NCBI GenBank assembly: GCA_964627455.1
Contig: CAZVKC010000004.1
Span: 1-64,000, forward strand
Origin: F-183 sp964627455
Lineage (GTDB): Bacteria; Acidobacteriota; Terriglobia; Bryobacterales; Bryobacteraceae
Direction: 5' to 3'
DNA length: 64,000 nt
The translations under genes were made by a program, and so were the position numbers. Under the pieces are notes generated by a model, which saw only the letters and a list, made by a program, of their open reading frames with translations, had not been told where the DNA came from and did no database searches. Below, one piece after another: positions 26,353 to 34,464 of the stretch. Each line of letters opens with the position of its first letter. Positions within the stretch are counted from its first letter, which is position 1.

Positions 26353-27575
26353 TTCTTTCCTGGCTCCCTGGCGCGCAATTCATCGAGGTCCACCAGGGCT
26401 CCCTGGCGGTCGTACTGGGCATTGAGAAAATCGAGCCGGACGGTGCGGAGTGCGCGCTGGGCGTCGAGGACTTCCACGATGCCGCGCTCTCCGAGTTGAT
26501 AGGCAGCCTCCGCGGCTTTGACCGCGGCTTCCGCTTCGACCAGGATCCCCTGTTCGTAGGATTGCAGCTGTTGCGTGGCGGTTTGATAGCGGCCGTAGGC
26601 GCGTTCGAGTTCCGCGAGCAGTTGGAGTTGGCGGTCACGCGCGAGCGCTTGCATCTGCTTGACCATCGCAACGGCCTCTGCAATCGGACCCTCGCGGCGG
26701 TTCCAAAAAGGAAGCGGGATCGAAAAGCCAACGCGATAGGTGGGGCTGTCCGGCGGACGCTCCACCTGCGACTGCAACGCCGGCTGCGGGCGTTTGGACG
26801 CGTTTTCGAAGTTCAGACGAGCTTCGGCTCGCCGGATCTCCGACTGTGCGAGCGCCAGCGCCGGGTGCTTTTCCAGCGTTTCCTGGCGAAGGTGCTGCAA
26901 GGTTCCCAGAGTCGCGGGAGGATCCAATTTGCCTTCCGGACTCAGTTCCGCGTCCATCGGGAGTCCAATCGACGCGCGCACTTGAGACAGCGCGGTCAGG
27001 TACGCAAGGCGGCTGTTGGCCAGCGCGGTGCGGGCTGTGGCGACTTCCGTCTCTGCGCGAACCAGTTCCAGGCGCCCGGCTTCACCCACTTCGACGCGAA
27101 CCTGAATTCGCTTGCGAAGTTCCTCGACCAGCCGTAGATTTTCAGCCAGAATGCCAATCTCTTCGCGGCGCCGCAACGCCTGGAACCAGGTCCGGCGCAC
27201 CTCGCTCAACAAGGCCAGCCGGATTTCCGCCAGCGCCAGTTCGCTGCTTTGGCGGCCGCGTTCCGCGAGCGCAATGCGCGTTGGACGGAGCGCTCCGAGT
27301 TCGAGCGGCTGGCTGAAGGTGAACGAGTTGATGGGGCCTCTGACATTGCCCGGCACGCGGTAGGTCTGGTAGCCGGTCATCGCTCCGAATTCGGGGTTTG
27401 GACGCGCTTTGGCAGTGGTGATGCCGGCCGTGGCGGCTTCAATTTGTGCGGCGCCCGCCTTCAATTGGGGATGGTTGACCGCGGCTAGAGCCAAGGCCTC
27501 GTCGAGAGTAATGCCTGAGCAAAGCGAATGCCCCAAGAGCAGCATGGCCGCTCCGGGGAGCAGGTTCCTGAACAT
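26349..27575 (-). CDS. TolC-family outer-membrane efflux channel (CzcC/CusC type)
   Basis: A 408-residue channel protein, first in the efflux operon. Leader MFRNLLPGAAMLLLGHSLCSG; two OEP repeats rich in coiled-coil (about residues 25-200 and 215-400), including LDEALALAAVNHPQLKA and YQLGERGIVEVLDAQRALR. An upstream GTG at 27602 would add nine residues that do not improve the leader. The three genes are coupled by ATGA and a one-base gap, so they form a complete tripartite exporter. The 291-base region upstream, shared with the divergent glycerophosphodiesterase gene, shows no metal-regulator gene and no site I can name. Confidence 0.9.
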   Translation of the reverse strand: MFRNLLPGAAMLLLGHSLCSGITLDEALALAAVNHPQLKAGAAQIEAATAGITTAKARPNPEFGAMTGYQTYRVPGNVRGPINSFTFSQPLELGALRPTRIALAERGRQSSELALAEIRLALLSEVRRTWFQALRRREEIGILAENLRLVEELRKRIQVRVEVGEAGRLELVRAETEVATARTALANSRLAYLTALSQVRASIGLPMDAELSPEGKLDPPATLGTLQHLRQETLEKHPALALAQSEIRRAEARLNFENASKRPQPALQSQVERPPDSPTYRVGFSIPLPFWNRREGPIAEAVAMVKQMQALARDRQLQLLAELERAYGRYQTATQQLQSYEQGILVEAEAAVKAAEAAYQLGERGIVEVLDAQRALRTVRLDFLNAQYDRQGALVDLDELRAREPGKK

Positions 27576-27866
27576 GTTGTAGAGATTCGGGATGGGGCTC
27601 ACTACCCAGGGGCGTTCGATGCCGTCCGGGGCAAAGGTGAACCAATCTTCATCTAACGGTCAATACCCATTAGACCCTATGTTTCGACCCGTCGTTACGG
27701 GATATCGAGGTGGCGGACCGAAAGATTCGCAGGCCTTGTCGGACGATCTAATGACGCAGTCTTTCGGGCGTTCGGGCAGGGAATCGTTTGATTTCGACGA
27801 ATGCACTTATAGGGAAAATCGCGTCTTGATGCGTGACCCGGCACATCGAAGATAAGCTGGTGAGTA

Positions 27867-28712
27867 ATGATGCTGTTGATGCTGTCCGCCGTTGCATTCG
27901 CTGCCGCTCCCATCGAGGTCCACGGACACCGTGGCGCGCGCATGGTTCTGCCGGAGAATACCCTCCCCGGCTATGAGTACGCGATCCGCGAGGGTGTGGA
28001 CTTCATCGAGATCGACACCTGGGTCACCAAAGACAATGTCGTAGTGGTGGCCCACGATCCATCAATGAACGAGAAGCACTGCAAAGGTCCGGAGGGTGCG
28101 GAAAAGACGATTCGCAAGATGACGCTGGCGGAATTCCGCAAGTGGGATTGCGGCGTCGCAAATCCCGACTGGCCGAAGCAGAAGGCCGTTCCCGGGACGC
28201 CTCCGCCGACATTCGACGAAGTGCTGGGGCTCGCCAGGAAGCACAAAGGTTTCAAGATCAACATCGAGATCAAGAGCTATCCGCAGGAGCCGGACCTGCA
28301 GCCGGCGCCGGACGTGTACGCAAAGATGGTGCTGGATGCGATCCGCAAGCACAAGCTGGAAAAGCGAGTGCTCGTGCAGTCCTTCGATTTCGCGCCGCTG
28401 CGTGAGATGAAGAAGATCGCGCCGGAATTGCCGTTGTCGGCGCTGTTCCCCAGCGGCGGTTCGGATCGCAAACGGGATTTCGTGGATGTCGCGCGAGAGG
28501 CGGGCGAGACGCCGAATGTCAGCATGCACATGTCGCTCGTCACGAAGGAGAAGGTGGCGCAGGCGCATGCCGCGAAGATCCGCGTGCTGGCGTGGACGGC
28601 GAACACGACTGCGGAATGGGACAAGTTGATCGACGCCGGCGTAGACGGAATCATCACCGATGACCCCGCCGCGCTGATCGCGTACTTACGCTCGCGGAAG
28701 CTTCGTACCTGA
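27867..28712 (+). CDS. Glycerophosphodiester phosphodiesterase
   Basis: A 281-residue GDPD-family enzyme that hydrolyses glycerophosphodiesters to glycerol-3-phosphate and an alcohol. Visible motifs: HGHRGARMVLPENT at 19-32 with catalytic His21 and Glu30, EIDTWVTKD with Glu48 and Asp50, and the second catalytic His63 in VVAHDPSM. The N-terminus (MMLLMLSAVAFAAAP) looks like a signal peptide, so it is probably periplasmic. The C-terminal (DAGVDGIITDDP) closes the TIM barrel. Its last 27 bases overlap the convergent PEP-CTERM gene. Confidence 0.93.
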   Translation: MMLLMLSAVAFAAAPIEVHGHRGARMVLPENTLPGYEYAIREGVDFIEIDTWVTKDNVVVVAHDPSMNEKHCKGPEGAEKTIRKMTLAEFRKWDCGVANPDWPKQKAVPGTPPPTFDEVLGLARKHKGFKINIEIKSYPQEPDLQPAPDVYAKMVLDAIRKHKLEKRVLVQSFDFAPLREMKKIAPELPLSALFPSGGSDRKRDFVDVAREAGETPNVSMHMSLVTKEKVAQAHAAKIRVLAWTANTTAEWDKLIDAGVDGIITDDPAALIAYLRSRKLRT

Positions 28713-29336
28713 GGTCCGCTGGCGCCTTCTCAGCCTTGCGATCACCACCAGCGCGCCTCCCGCACTGAGCATCGCGACCGCTGAAGGCTCGGGCACCTCA
28801 TTCGTCGAGGCGATCAACGTTTGCGCATGGTAGCCGGTTGCTGAAGTGTTGTAGAAGATCGCCGCATGCGTCGAACTTTTTCCCTGGCTCGCCTGCACGA
28901 TCGCTTCGGCAGCGGCCAGCAGCGAACTCCCCGGCGATGCGTTCAGAATCAGGCTTCCAGCCCTCAATCCGTTGCCGTTGTCGTGGACCACATCCCACAA
29001 AGCAAGCTGCAGTGCCGCCGCCTGCAGGCTGGTGCTCACCTGAGGGCCGTAGGCCTGCACGATCCACGCCGCCTGTTCGCCATTGGTGTAGCTCGCCGGC
29101 GCGCCAATGACAGTCGTGTAGGACTGATAGCCGATCTTCGCGTAGAGGTCGACGCAAAATCCGATCAGACTCTGGCCATCCACGGTGAGCTTCAACTGCC
29201 CGGCGAATACGTTGTAAGTTTGTCCGTTGCCGGTGACGCTCACCGTGCTGCCCAACCCGACGCTGTTGAGTGTGAGCGAAGAGGCGCTCGCGGAAATCGC
29301 TGCCAGAACCAGCAGCAGGAAAGTTTTCAGAAGCAT
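28686..29336 (-). CDS. PEP-CTERM protein with possible Cys-Gln thioester domain
   Basis: A 216-residue secreted protein. Leader MLLKTFLLLVLAAISASA. The C-terminus has the PEP-CTERM sorting signal: VPEPS at 181-185, a hydrophobic helix and an Arg-rich tail (RLRRRQR), which family knowledge links to exosortase processing and surface or EPS attachment. The middle has FCVDLY with Cys61 and AAALQLALWDVV with Gln110; this pairing resembles thioester (TED-like) domains in which Cys and Gln form an internal thioester that bonds covalently to targets. The tail beyond the Arg run (TSGTKLPRA) is longer than usual. No exosortase is in the window. Confidence 0.85.
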   Translation of the reverse strand: MLLKTFLLLVLAAISASASSLTLNSVGLGSTVSVTGNGQTYNVFAGQLKLTVDGQSLIGFCVDLYAKIGYQSYTTVIGAPASYTNGEQAAWIVQAYGPQVSTSLQAAALQLALWDVVHDNGNGLRAGSLILNASPGSSLLAAAEAIVQASQGKSSTHAAIFYNTSATGYHAQTLIASTNEVPEPSAVAMLSAGGALVVIARLRRRQRTSGTKLPRA

Positions 29337-29337
29337 A

Positions 29338-29372
29338 GCGGTTCGTGTTTCCAGGAACAGAATACGAACCGC
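29338..29372. promoter_or_regulatory. Inverted repeat at the start of the PEP-CTERM gene
   Basis: Perfect nine-base arms GCGGTTCGT (29338-29346) and ACGAACCGC (29364-29372) with a 17-base spacer lie directly upstream of the start codon at 29336. The spacer contains a TATTCT -10-like sequence on the minus strand. It could be an operator covering the promoter or an mRNA hairpin limiting translation. Confidence 0.45.
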
Positions 29373-29417
29373 CTGCGAACGTCCAAAGGTACAGGACTCT
29401 CAAACTGCTGCGGGTGC

Positions 29418-29466
29418 AAAGTCCGGGATAGAAACGCCGTCCGTACCGGGGGATATCCGGGACTTT
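29418..29466 (-). terminator. Hairpin after the zinc protease gene
   Basis: Thirteen-base arms (29418-29430 and 29454-29466) pair with one mismatch around a 23-base loop, just downstream of the protease stop at 29491 on the minus strand. It separates the protease from the PEP-CTERM gene. The U-tract is short, so termination strength is uncertain. Confidence 0.45.
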
Positions 29467-29490
29467 ACTCGAGGGAATAGCGGCGGATCG

Positions 29491-31884
29491 CTAATTCCAA
29501 TCGCACCCGATCGGCTGGCCCGGCGGCGGGTCGGCCGGCTTGGGAACCGTCACTTCCTTGGGATTCTCCTCGAACCGGCGGATCCGTTCAGAAGCGTAGT
29601 AGTAGAACTCTTCCCAGCCCGGTGTCGCGAGGCCCTTCATCCATTCCGTGAGTTTGTGGACCCGGTGTCGCGCAATCGCGCGGACCTGCGCCGGTGCGTT
29701 GTCGTTCGCCGCGAGCGCCATCAGGTGGTACAACACGACGGCGTCGACCGTACGCTGCAACTCCGCATGCGTGGCGTTCCTGGATGCCGGAGCCTTCCAG
29801 GTGGCCGTGAGGATCGTGTCGACGACTTCGCCGAGGCCGGGGTTTTTCGGATCCTGCGCGCCATATTGCACGAGACGCGCGGCGCGCTCCGGATGGAGCA
29901 GGAGTCCAATGGCGTGGCCTGCGGCGGCTTCTGCGGCGGCCATGGGATCGAAGGCGAGGCCGGTGCGGCCGCGGAAGTTCTCGCGATTGCGGCTGAACTG
30001 ATTGGCCGGCGGCGGGATGAGTGCGAGGATCCGCGCGGGGATTTCGAGTGCTTGCGGCTTGACCGTCGCCAGCACAGCCTGCAGTGCGCGACGCTGTTCC
30101 GCGCCGGGGACCACTTCGAACACCTTCTGACCATCGCCGCGCAGGGCGTTCGTGTAATCGGCGCCGCCAACGACCTTCGACGCCGCTTCGACCTGATACC
30201 GGTGCAGCATATATGCGGGAACCAGCACATCCTCGAGTGAACTCATGGGCTGGCCATTGCGGATTACGCGCTGATCAAAACGCGCCAGCACGCGCTCGCG
30301 GACCTTCATCAGCCGGTTCAGTTCGTCGACGGCGTTTGCGCCGCTGTCCCACAGATGCGCCTTGGGATGAATGGATCCCTCCGGGCGCGCGTCCTGATCG
30401 GTGAGGAAGACGAGGCCCTTCTGCGCGGCGTCGAGGATGATCTTGTTGAGTTCCGCCTTTTCATCCGTGCCTGCAGCAAAGTTGCGATAGCCGAAGTTGA
30501 TCGCGACCTTGTCCCATTCGCCGATGCCGGTCGCGTAAGCGTTCGCAAGGTCCGGCACGTTGTCTGCGCCGAGGTCGATCCAGGGATGCGGATAGTCCAT
30601 CACGCTGGCGCGTCCTTGCGTGCTGGCGGCGTAAGCGTGGCCGAGTCCAAGTGTGTGGCCGACTTCGTGCGCGGATAGCTGGCGCAGGCGCGCGAGTCCC
30701 ATTTCCAGCATCTTTGGCGATACGGTCTTGCCGTCTTCATACGGCGCAAGCACGCCTTCTGCGATCAGGTAATCCTGGCGAACGCGCAGAGATCCGAGCG
30801 TCACGTGGCCCTTGAGAATCTCGCCCGTGCGCGGATCTTCGACGGAAGATCCATAGGACCAGCCGCGCGTCGACCGATGTACCCAGTTGATGACGTTGTA
30901 GCGAACATCCATGGGATCCGCGCCTTCGGGCATGATCTCGACGCGGAAGCCATTGGTGAATCCGGCGGCGGTGAATGCCTGGTTCCACCAGCGTGCGCCT
31001 TCGAGTAGCGCCGTGCGGATCGGTTCCGGCGCGCCGCGATCGACGTAATAGACGATCTGTCCTCCTGGAGGCAGGCGGTGGCGCGGAATGAAGCGCTTAT
31101 CGATCTTCTCTGTCACCGGCGTCGCATAGTCGCGATAGCCGAAGTCAAAATAGCCTGCGCGCGGGTCGAATTCGCGCGGCGTGAAGCCCTTCAAGTCCGG
31201 GAGTTCAATAAACGAGTGATGCTGCCGGAGCGTAATGGAGTCGGGACTCGGCGCAACCTCGCGTACAAAACCGCCCTGTGGTTCGCCCGTGAGCGTGATC
31301 GTTACTTCGACTTCAGTGTTCTTGGGGAATCCCTTGGTGCGTGGCAGGTAGAATGCGCTGCGAGTCGCGTCGAAGCGATAGCTGCCCTGCCGCGAACGCT
31401 GCAGCGCGCCGGCCGCATTGTGAGCGTCGCGCATGAACAAAGACGTTGCATCCACCAGGGCGCGCGCACCATCTTCTGCGGCGACGTCGAAGCCGTGCAA
31501 GACGGACTTCGCGAAAGAATCCTCCACTGCACGACGTTCATCAGGATTGTCGCTGACGGCGCGGAACGTCATGTTCGGCGCGACGAGCAAGACACGCGAT
31601 CCGGTGCGTTCGAATCGGACGAGTTGACGGCGGCCAAGTTGCGCGCGGTCGAGTCCGACATCGTTGGAGCCCAATCCCGCGGCGAGCGATGTGACATACA
31701 GGAGGTCGGTGTCCAGTTTGGGGACCTCCATCCACATCTTCCCGGCTCTTTCGTCCCAGTAGAGCGTGACGAAACCCTCGATCTTGCGGGCGGAGGCCGT
31801 GAACTCGCCGAATGTGCGCCGGGCAGGGGGCTGCGCGGCAACAATCAGACTGACGGAACACAGCAGAAATGCGAGACGCGACAT
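29491..31884 (-). CDS. Secreted zinc metalloprotease (DUF5117/DUF4953 family)
   Basis: A 797-residue protein with a leader (MSRLAFLLCSVSLIVAAQ). Residues about 40-230 are a beta-rich N-terminal domain (FVTLYWDERAGKMWMEVP). The catalytic HEVGHTLGLGH at 406-416 is a complete HExxHxxGxxH zinc site, followed by the Met-turn SVMDYP, placing it in the metzincin-like branch. The C-terminal 250 residues are helical. Family members occur in Acidobacteriota and Bacteroidetes and are presumed extracellular peptidases; natural substrate unknown. Transcribed alone, 30 bases from the serA gene end. Confidence 0.92.
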   Translation of the reverse strand: MSRLAFLLCSVSLIVAAQPPARRTFGEFTASARKIEGFVTLYWDERAGKMWMEVPKLDTDLLYVTSLAAGLGSNDVGLDRAQLGRRQLVRFERTGSRVLLVAPNMTFRAVSDNPDERRAVEDSFAKSVLHGFDVAAEDGARALVDATSLFMRDAHNAAGALQRSRQGSYRFDATRSAFYLPRTKGFPKNTEVEVTITLTGEPQGGFVREVAPSPDSITLRQHHSFIELPDLKGFTPREFDPRAGYFDFGYRDYATPVTEKIDKRFIPRHRLPPGGQIVYYVDRGAPEPIRTALLEGARWWNQAFTAAGFTNGFRVEIMPEGADPMDVRYNVINWVHRSTRGWSYGSSVEDPRTGEILKGHVTLGSLRVRQDYLIAEGVLAPYEDGKTVSPKMLEMGLARLRQLSAHEVGHTLGLGHAYAASTQGRASVMDYPHPWIDLGADNVPDLANAYATGIGEWDKVAINFGYRNFAAGTDEKAELNKIILDAAQKGLVFLTDQDARPEGSIHPKAHLWDSGANAVDELNRLMKVRERVLARFDQRVIRNGQPMSSLEDVLVPAYMLHRYQVEAASKVVGGADYTNALRGDGQKVFEVVPGAEQRRALQAVLATVKPQALEIPARILALIPPPANQFSRNRENFRGRTGLAFDPMAAAEAAAGHAIGLLLHPERAARLVQYGAQDPKNPGLGEVVDTILTATWKAPASRNATHAELQRTVDAVVLYHLMALAANDNAPAQVRAIARHRVHKLTEWMKGLATPGWEEFYYYASERIRRFEENPKEVTVPKPADPPPGQPIGCDWN

Positions 31885-31914
31885 GTTCCTAAGCTAGCGC
31901 ACGGCGCGCGGGGC

Positions 31915-33153
31915 CTAGTACAAAAGTCGAGTGCGAAGCGTGCCTGGAACCTGGTCGAGTTCCTTCTTGAGCGCGAGAGATTCCGCGCGGTCGCGGCTTT
32001 CCATGTCGATCACCACGTAGCCGATCTGCGGATTGGTCTGCAGATACTCGCCTGCGATGTTGACGTTGTGTCGCGAGAAGACCGCGTTGACCGCGGACAG
32101 AACGCCGGGCTGGTTGCGGTGGATGTGCAGCAGGCGGTGTTGTCCGGCGTGCGCAGGCAGCGATACTTCTGGAAAGTTCACGGCCGAAAGCGTCGATCCG
32201 TTGTTGCTGTATTTGATCAGCTTTTCTGCGACTTCGATGCCGATGTTTGCCTGCGCCTCTTCGGTGCTTCCTCCGACATGCGGCGTCAGAATGACGTTTT
32301 TCATGCCACGCAGCGGCGAAACAAATTCTTCCCCTTCTGTTTTCGGCTCTTTGGGGAATACGTCGAGCGCGGCCCCGGAAAGATGCTTCGACTGCAACGC
32401 CGCGGCTAATGCGCCGATGTCCACCAGACTGCCGCGCGCCGCGTTGATGAAACAGGCGCCCTTCTTCATGCGGGCGAGTTCCGCGGCGCCGATCATGCCC
32501 TTCGTCTGCGGCGTATCGGGCACGTGCAGTGTGACGACATCGGCGTTCTCGAGCAGCGTCCCAAGCGAAGGAACGGGCTTCGCGTTGCCGAGCGTGAGCT
32601 TCGTCTCGATGTCGTAGAAGATGACGTTCATGCCGAACGCTTCGGCCAGCAGGCCGACCTGCGTGCCGATGTGACCGTAGCCGACGATGCCCAGCGTCTT
32701 GCCGCGGACCTCGAAGGATCCCGTCGCCGTCTTGATCCACTCGCCATCGTGCGCCGCACGGTTGCGATAGGGGATGCCGCGCATCAGCAGCACGAGTTCG
32801 GCGATCACGAGTTCCGCGACGCTACGCGTGTTGGAGAACGGAGCGTTGAAGACCGGGATGCCCAGCGTCTGCGCTTTGTCGAGATCCACGTTGTTGGTCC
32901 CGATGCAGAAACATCCCGCGGCGATGAGCTTGGGCGCCTCAGCCAGGACCTGCGCATTGAGTTGGGTCGCCGAGCGGATGCCGAGGAGATACGCCTTCTT
33001 CAGCACCTTCGCAAGTTGCGCGGGCGGAAGCGACTTCGGGTGATGTTCGACATCGGTGTACCCGTCGGCGTGAAATGCTTTGACAGCGCTTTGATGGACG
33101 CCCTCGAGCAACACGACTTTGATGCGGCTCTTGTCGAGCGAAGTAAGGCCCAT
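31915..33153 (-). CDS. serA: D-3-phosphoglycerate dehydrogenase
   Basis: A 412-residue SerA, close to the E. coli length of 410, catalysing the first step of serine synthesis. NAD-binding GYGHIGTQVG, active-site Arg in NAARGSLVD, Glu in LDVFPKEP and His in TPHVGGSTEEAQ are all visible. A C-terminal ACT domain (NQPGVLSAVNAVFSRHNVNIAGE) indicates feedback control by serine. Start at 33153 gives the usual beginning KVVLLEGVHQSAV after a short extension. Divergent from a secreted amidohydrolase gene. Confidence 0.96.
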   Translation of the reverse strand: MGLTSLDKSRIKVVLLEGVHQSAVKAFHADGYTDVEHHPKSLPPAQLAKVLKKAYLLGIRSATQLNAQVLAEAPKLIAAGCFCIGTNNVDLDKAQTLGIPVFNAPFSNTRSVAELVIAELVLLMRGIPYRNRAAHDGEWIKTATGSFEVRGKTLGIVGYGHIGTQVGLLAEAFGMNVIFYDIETKLTLGNAKPVPSLGTLLENADVVTLHVPDTPQTKGMIGAAELARMKKGACFINAARGSLVDIGALAAALQSKHLSGAALDVFPKEPKTEGEEFVSPLRGMKNVILTPHVGGSTEEAQANIGIEVAEKLIKYSNNGSTLSAVNFPEVSLPAHAGQHRLLHIHRNQPGVLSAVNAVFSRHNVNIAGEYLQTNPQIGYVVIDMESRDRAESLALKKELDQVPGTLRTRLLY

Positions 33154-33184
33154 ATGATGAGGATTGATTCCATGGTAACTGGGA

Positions 33185-33190
33185 TATGAT
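33185..33190 (+). promoter_or_regulatory. -10 box for the amidohydrolase gene
   Basis: TATGAT lies ten bases before the ATG at 33201, predicting a leader of about three bases. This decides the start at 33201 rather than the in-frame ATG at 33186, which lies inside the box. Confidence 0.5.
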
Positions 33191-33200
33191 CGAGTCCAGA

Positions 33201-34451
33201 ATGTTCGTACTGACGACGATCCTCGCTGCGTCGGCCCTCGCGCAGCAATATGACCTGTTGTTGAAGGGTGGTCATGTCATCGACCCGAAAAATGGCGTTG
33301 ACGCGAAGATGGATGTGGCGGTTCTCAACGGCAAGGTCGCGAAGGTCGCGGCAAATATCCCCGCAGCGGAGGCGTTCAAAGTTGCAGACGTAACGGGCCT
33401 GTATGTGACGCCCGGCATCATCGACATTCACGCGCATGTTTACACCGGCACCGGCAACAGGAACCTCACCGGCGACAGCAGCGTGTACCCGGATCCTCTG
33501 ACGTTTCGCGCGGGTGTGACGACGGTGGCAGACGCGGGCTCTTCCGGATGGCGCAACTTCCCCGATTTTCTGGACCGTGTGATCAGCCGTTCGAAGACGC
33601 GCGTTCTCGCATTCATCAACGTGGTCGGCAACGGCATGACGGGGCAGGAGAACACGGACATCGACGGCGAGTCCGCCGCGAAGGTCGCCAAGCAGTATCC
33701 CAACACGATCGTCGGCTTCAAGACGGCTCACTACGGCGGCACAGGCTGGACCGCCGTGGACGCGGCCGTGCAGGCGGGCAAGATCGCAAATCTGCCCGTG
33801 ATGGTGGACTTTGGATTTCTGACTCCGGAACGAACCCTCGCCACGCTATTGGGCGACAAGCTCCGCCCGGGCGATATTTATACGCATTGCTTTTCCGGGC
33901 ATCGCGACGAGGTCGTGGACGGCAAGGTCAACAACGCGATGTGGACGGGACGCAAGCGCGGCGTCATCTTCGATGTCGGGCACGGCGCCGGCAGCTTCTA
34001 CTGGCATATCGCGGTCCCTGCGATGGAGCAGAAGTTCTATCCGGACTCGATTTCATCGGATCTCCACACCGGCAGCATGAACTCCGGCTTCAAAGACATG
34101 CCGAACCTGATGTCGAAGTTCCTCAATATGGGGATGTCGATTCAGGAGGTCGTGAAGCGGTCCACCTGGAATCCGGCTCAGGAAGTGAAGCACACGGAGA
34201 TCGGTCACCTGACCGTCGGCGCTGAGGCGGATATCGCGGTGCTGGGTCTCGAGCACGGCAAGTACGGTTTCCTCGACTCGGCCGGCGCGCGGCGCGAAGG
34301 CACGCAGCGGCTGGTTGCCGAAATGACGGTGCGCAAGGGGACCGTGGTGTGGGATCTCAACGCCCGTGCGGCCGAAGACTGGAAGACCTTCAAGTACAAG
34401 AAGGATCAGTACAAGATCAACTTTGCGGAACCGCAACAGAAAAAGAAGTGA
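33201..34451 (+). CDS. Secreted amidohydrolase/deacetylase-family metallohydrolase
   Basis: A 416-residue amidohydrolase of the dihydroorotase-like/deacetylase branch. Leader MFVLTTILAASALAQ, so probably periplasmic. Motifs: LLLKGGHVIDPKNG (N-terminal sandwich), IDIHAHVY with the HxH metal pair, GFKTAHYGG with a lysine that is carboxylated in relatives, THCFSGH, and SSDLHTGS with the catalytic-site Asp. Relatives act on acetyl- or dipeptide-like amides, but substrate cannot be read from sequence. It ends in an unusual KKK tail. Separated by 13 bases from the following cytochrome gene, so likely cotranscribed. Confidence 0.9.
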   Translation: MFVLTTILAASALAQQYDLLLKGGHVIDPKNGVDAKMDVAVLNGKVAKVAANIPAAEAFKVADVTGLYVTPGIIDIHAHVYTGTGNRNLTGDSSVYPDPLTFRAGVTTVADAGSSGWRNFPDFLDRVISRSKTRVLAFINVVGNGMTGQENTDIDGESAAKVAKQYPNTIVGFKTAHYGGTGWTAVDAAVQAGKIANLPVMVDFGFLTPERTLATLLGDKLRPGDIYTHCFSGHRDEVVDGKVNNAMWTGRKRGVIFDVGHGAGSFYWHIAVPAMEQKFYPDSISSDLHTGSMNSGFKDMPNLMSKFLNMGMSIQEVVKRSTWNPAQEVKHTEIGHLTVGAEADIAVLGLEHGKYGFLDSAGARREGTQRLVAEMTVRKGTVVWDLNARAAEDWKTFKYKKDQYKINFAEPQQKKK

Positions 34452-34464
34452 GTACCATGATGGG

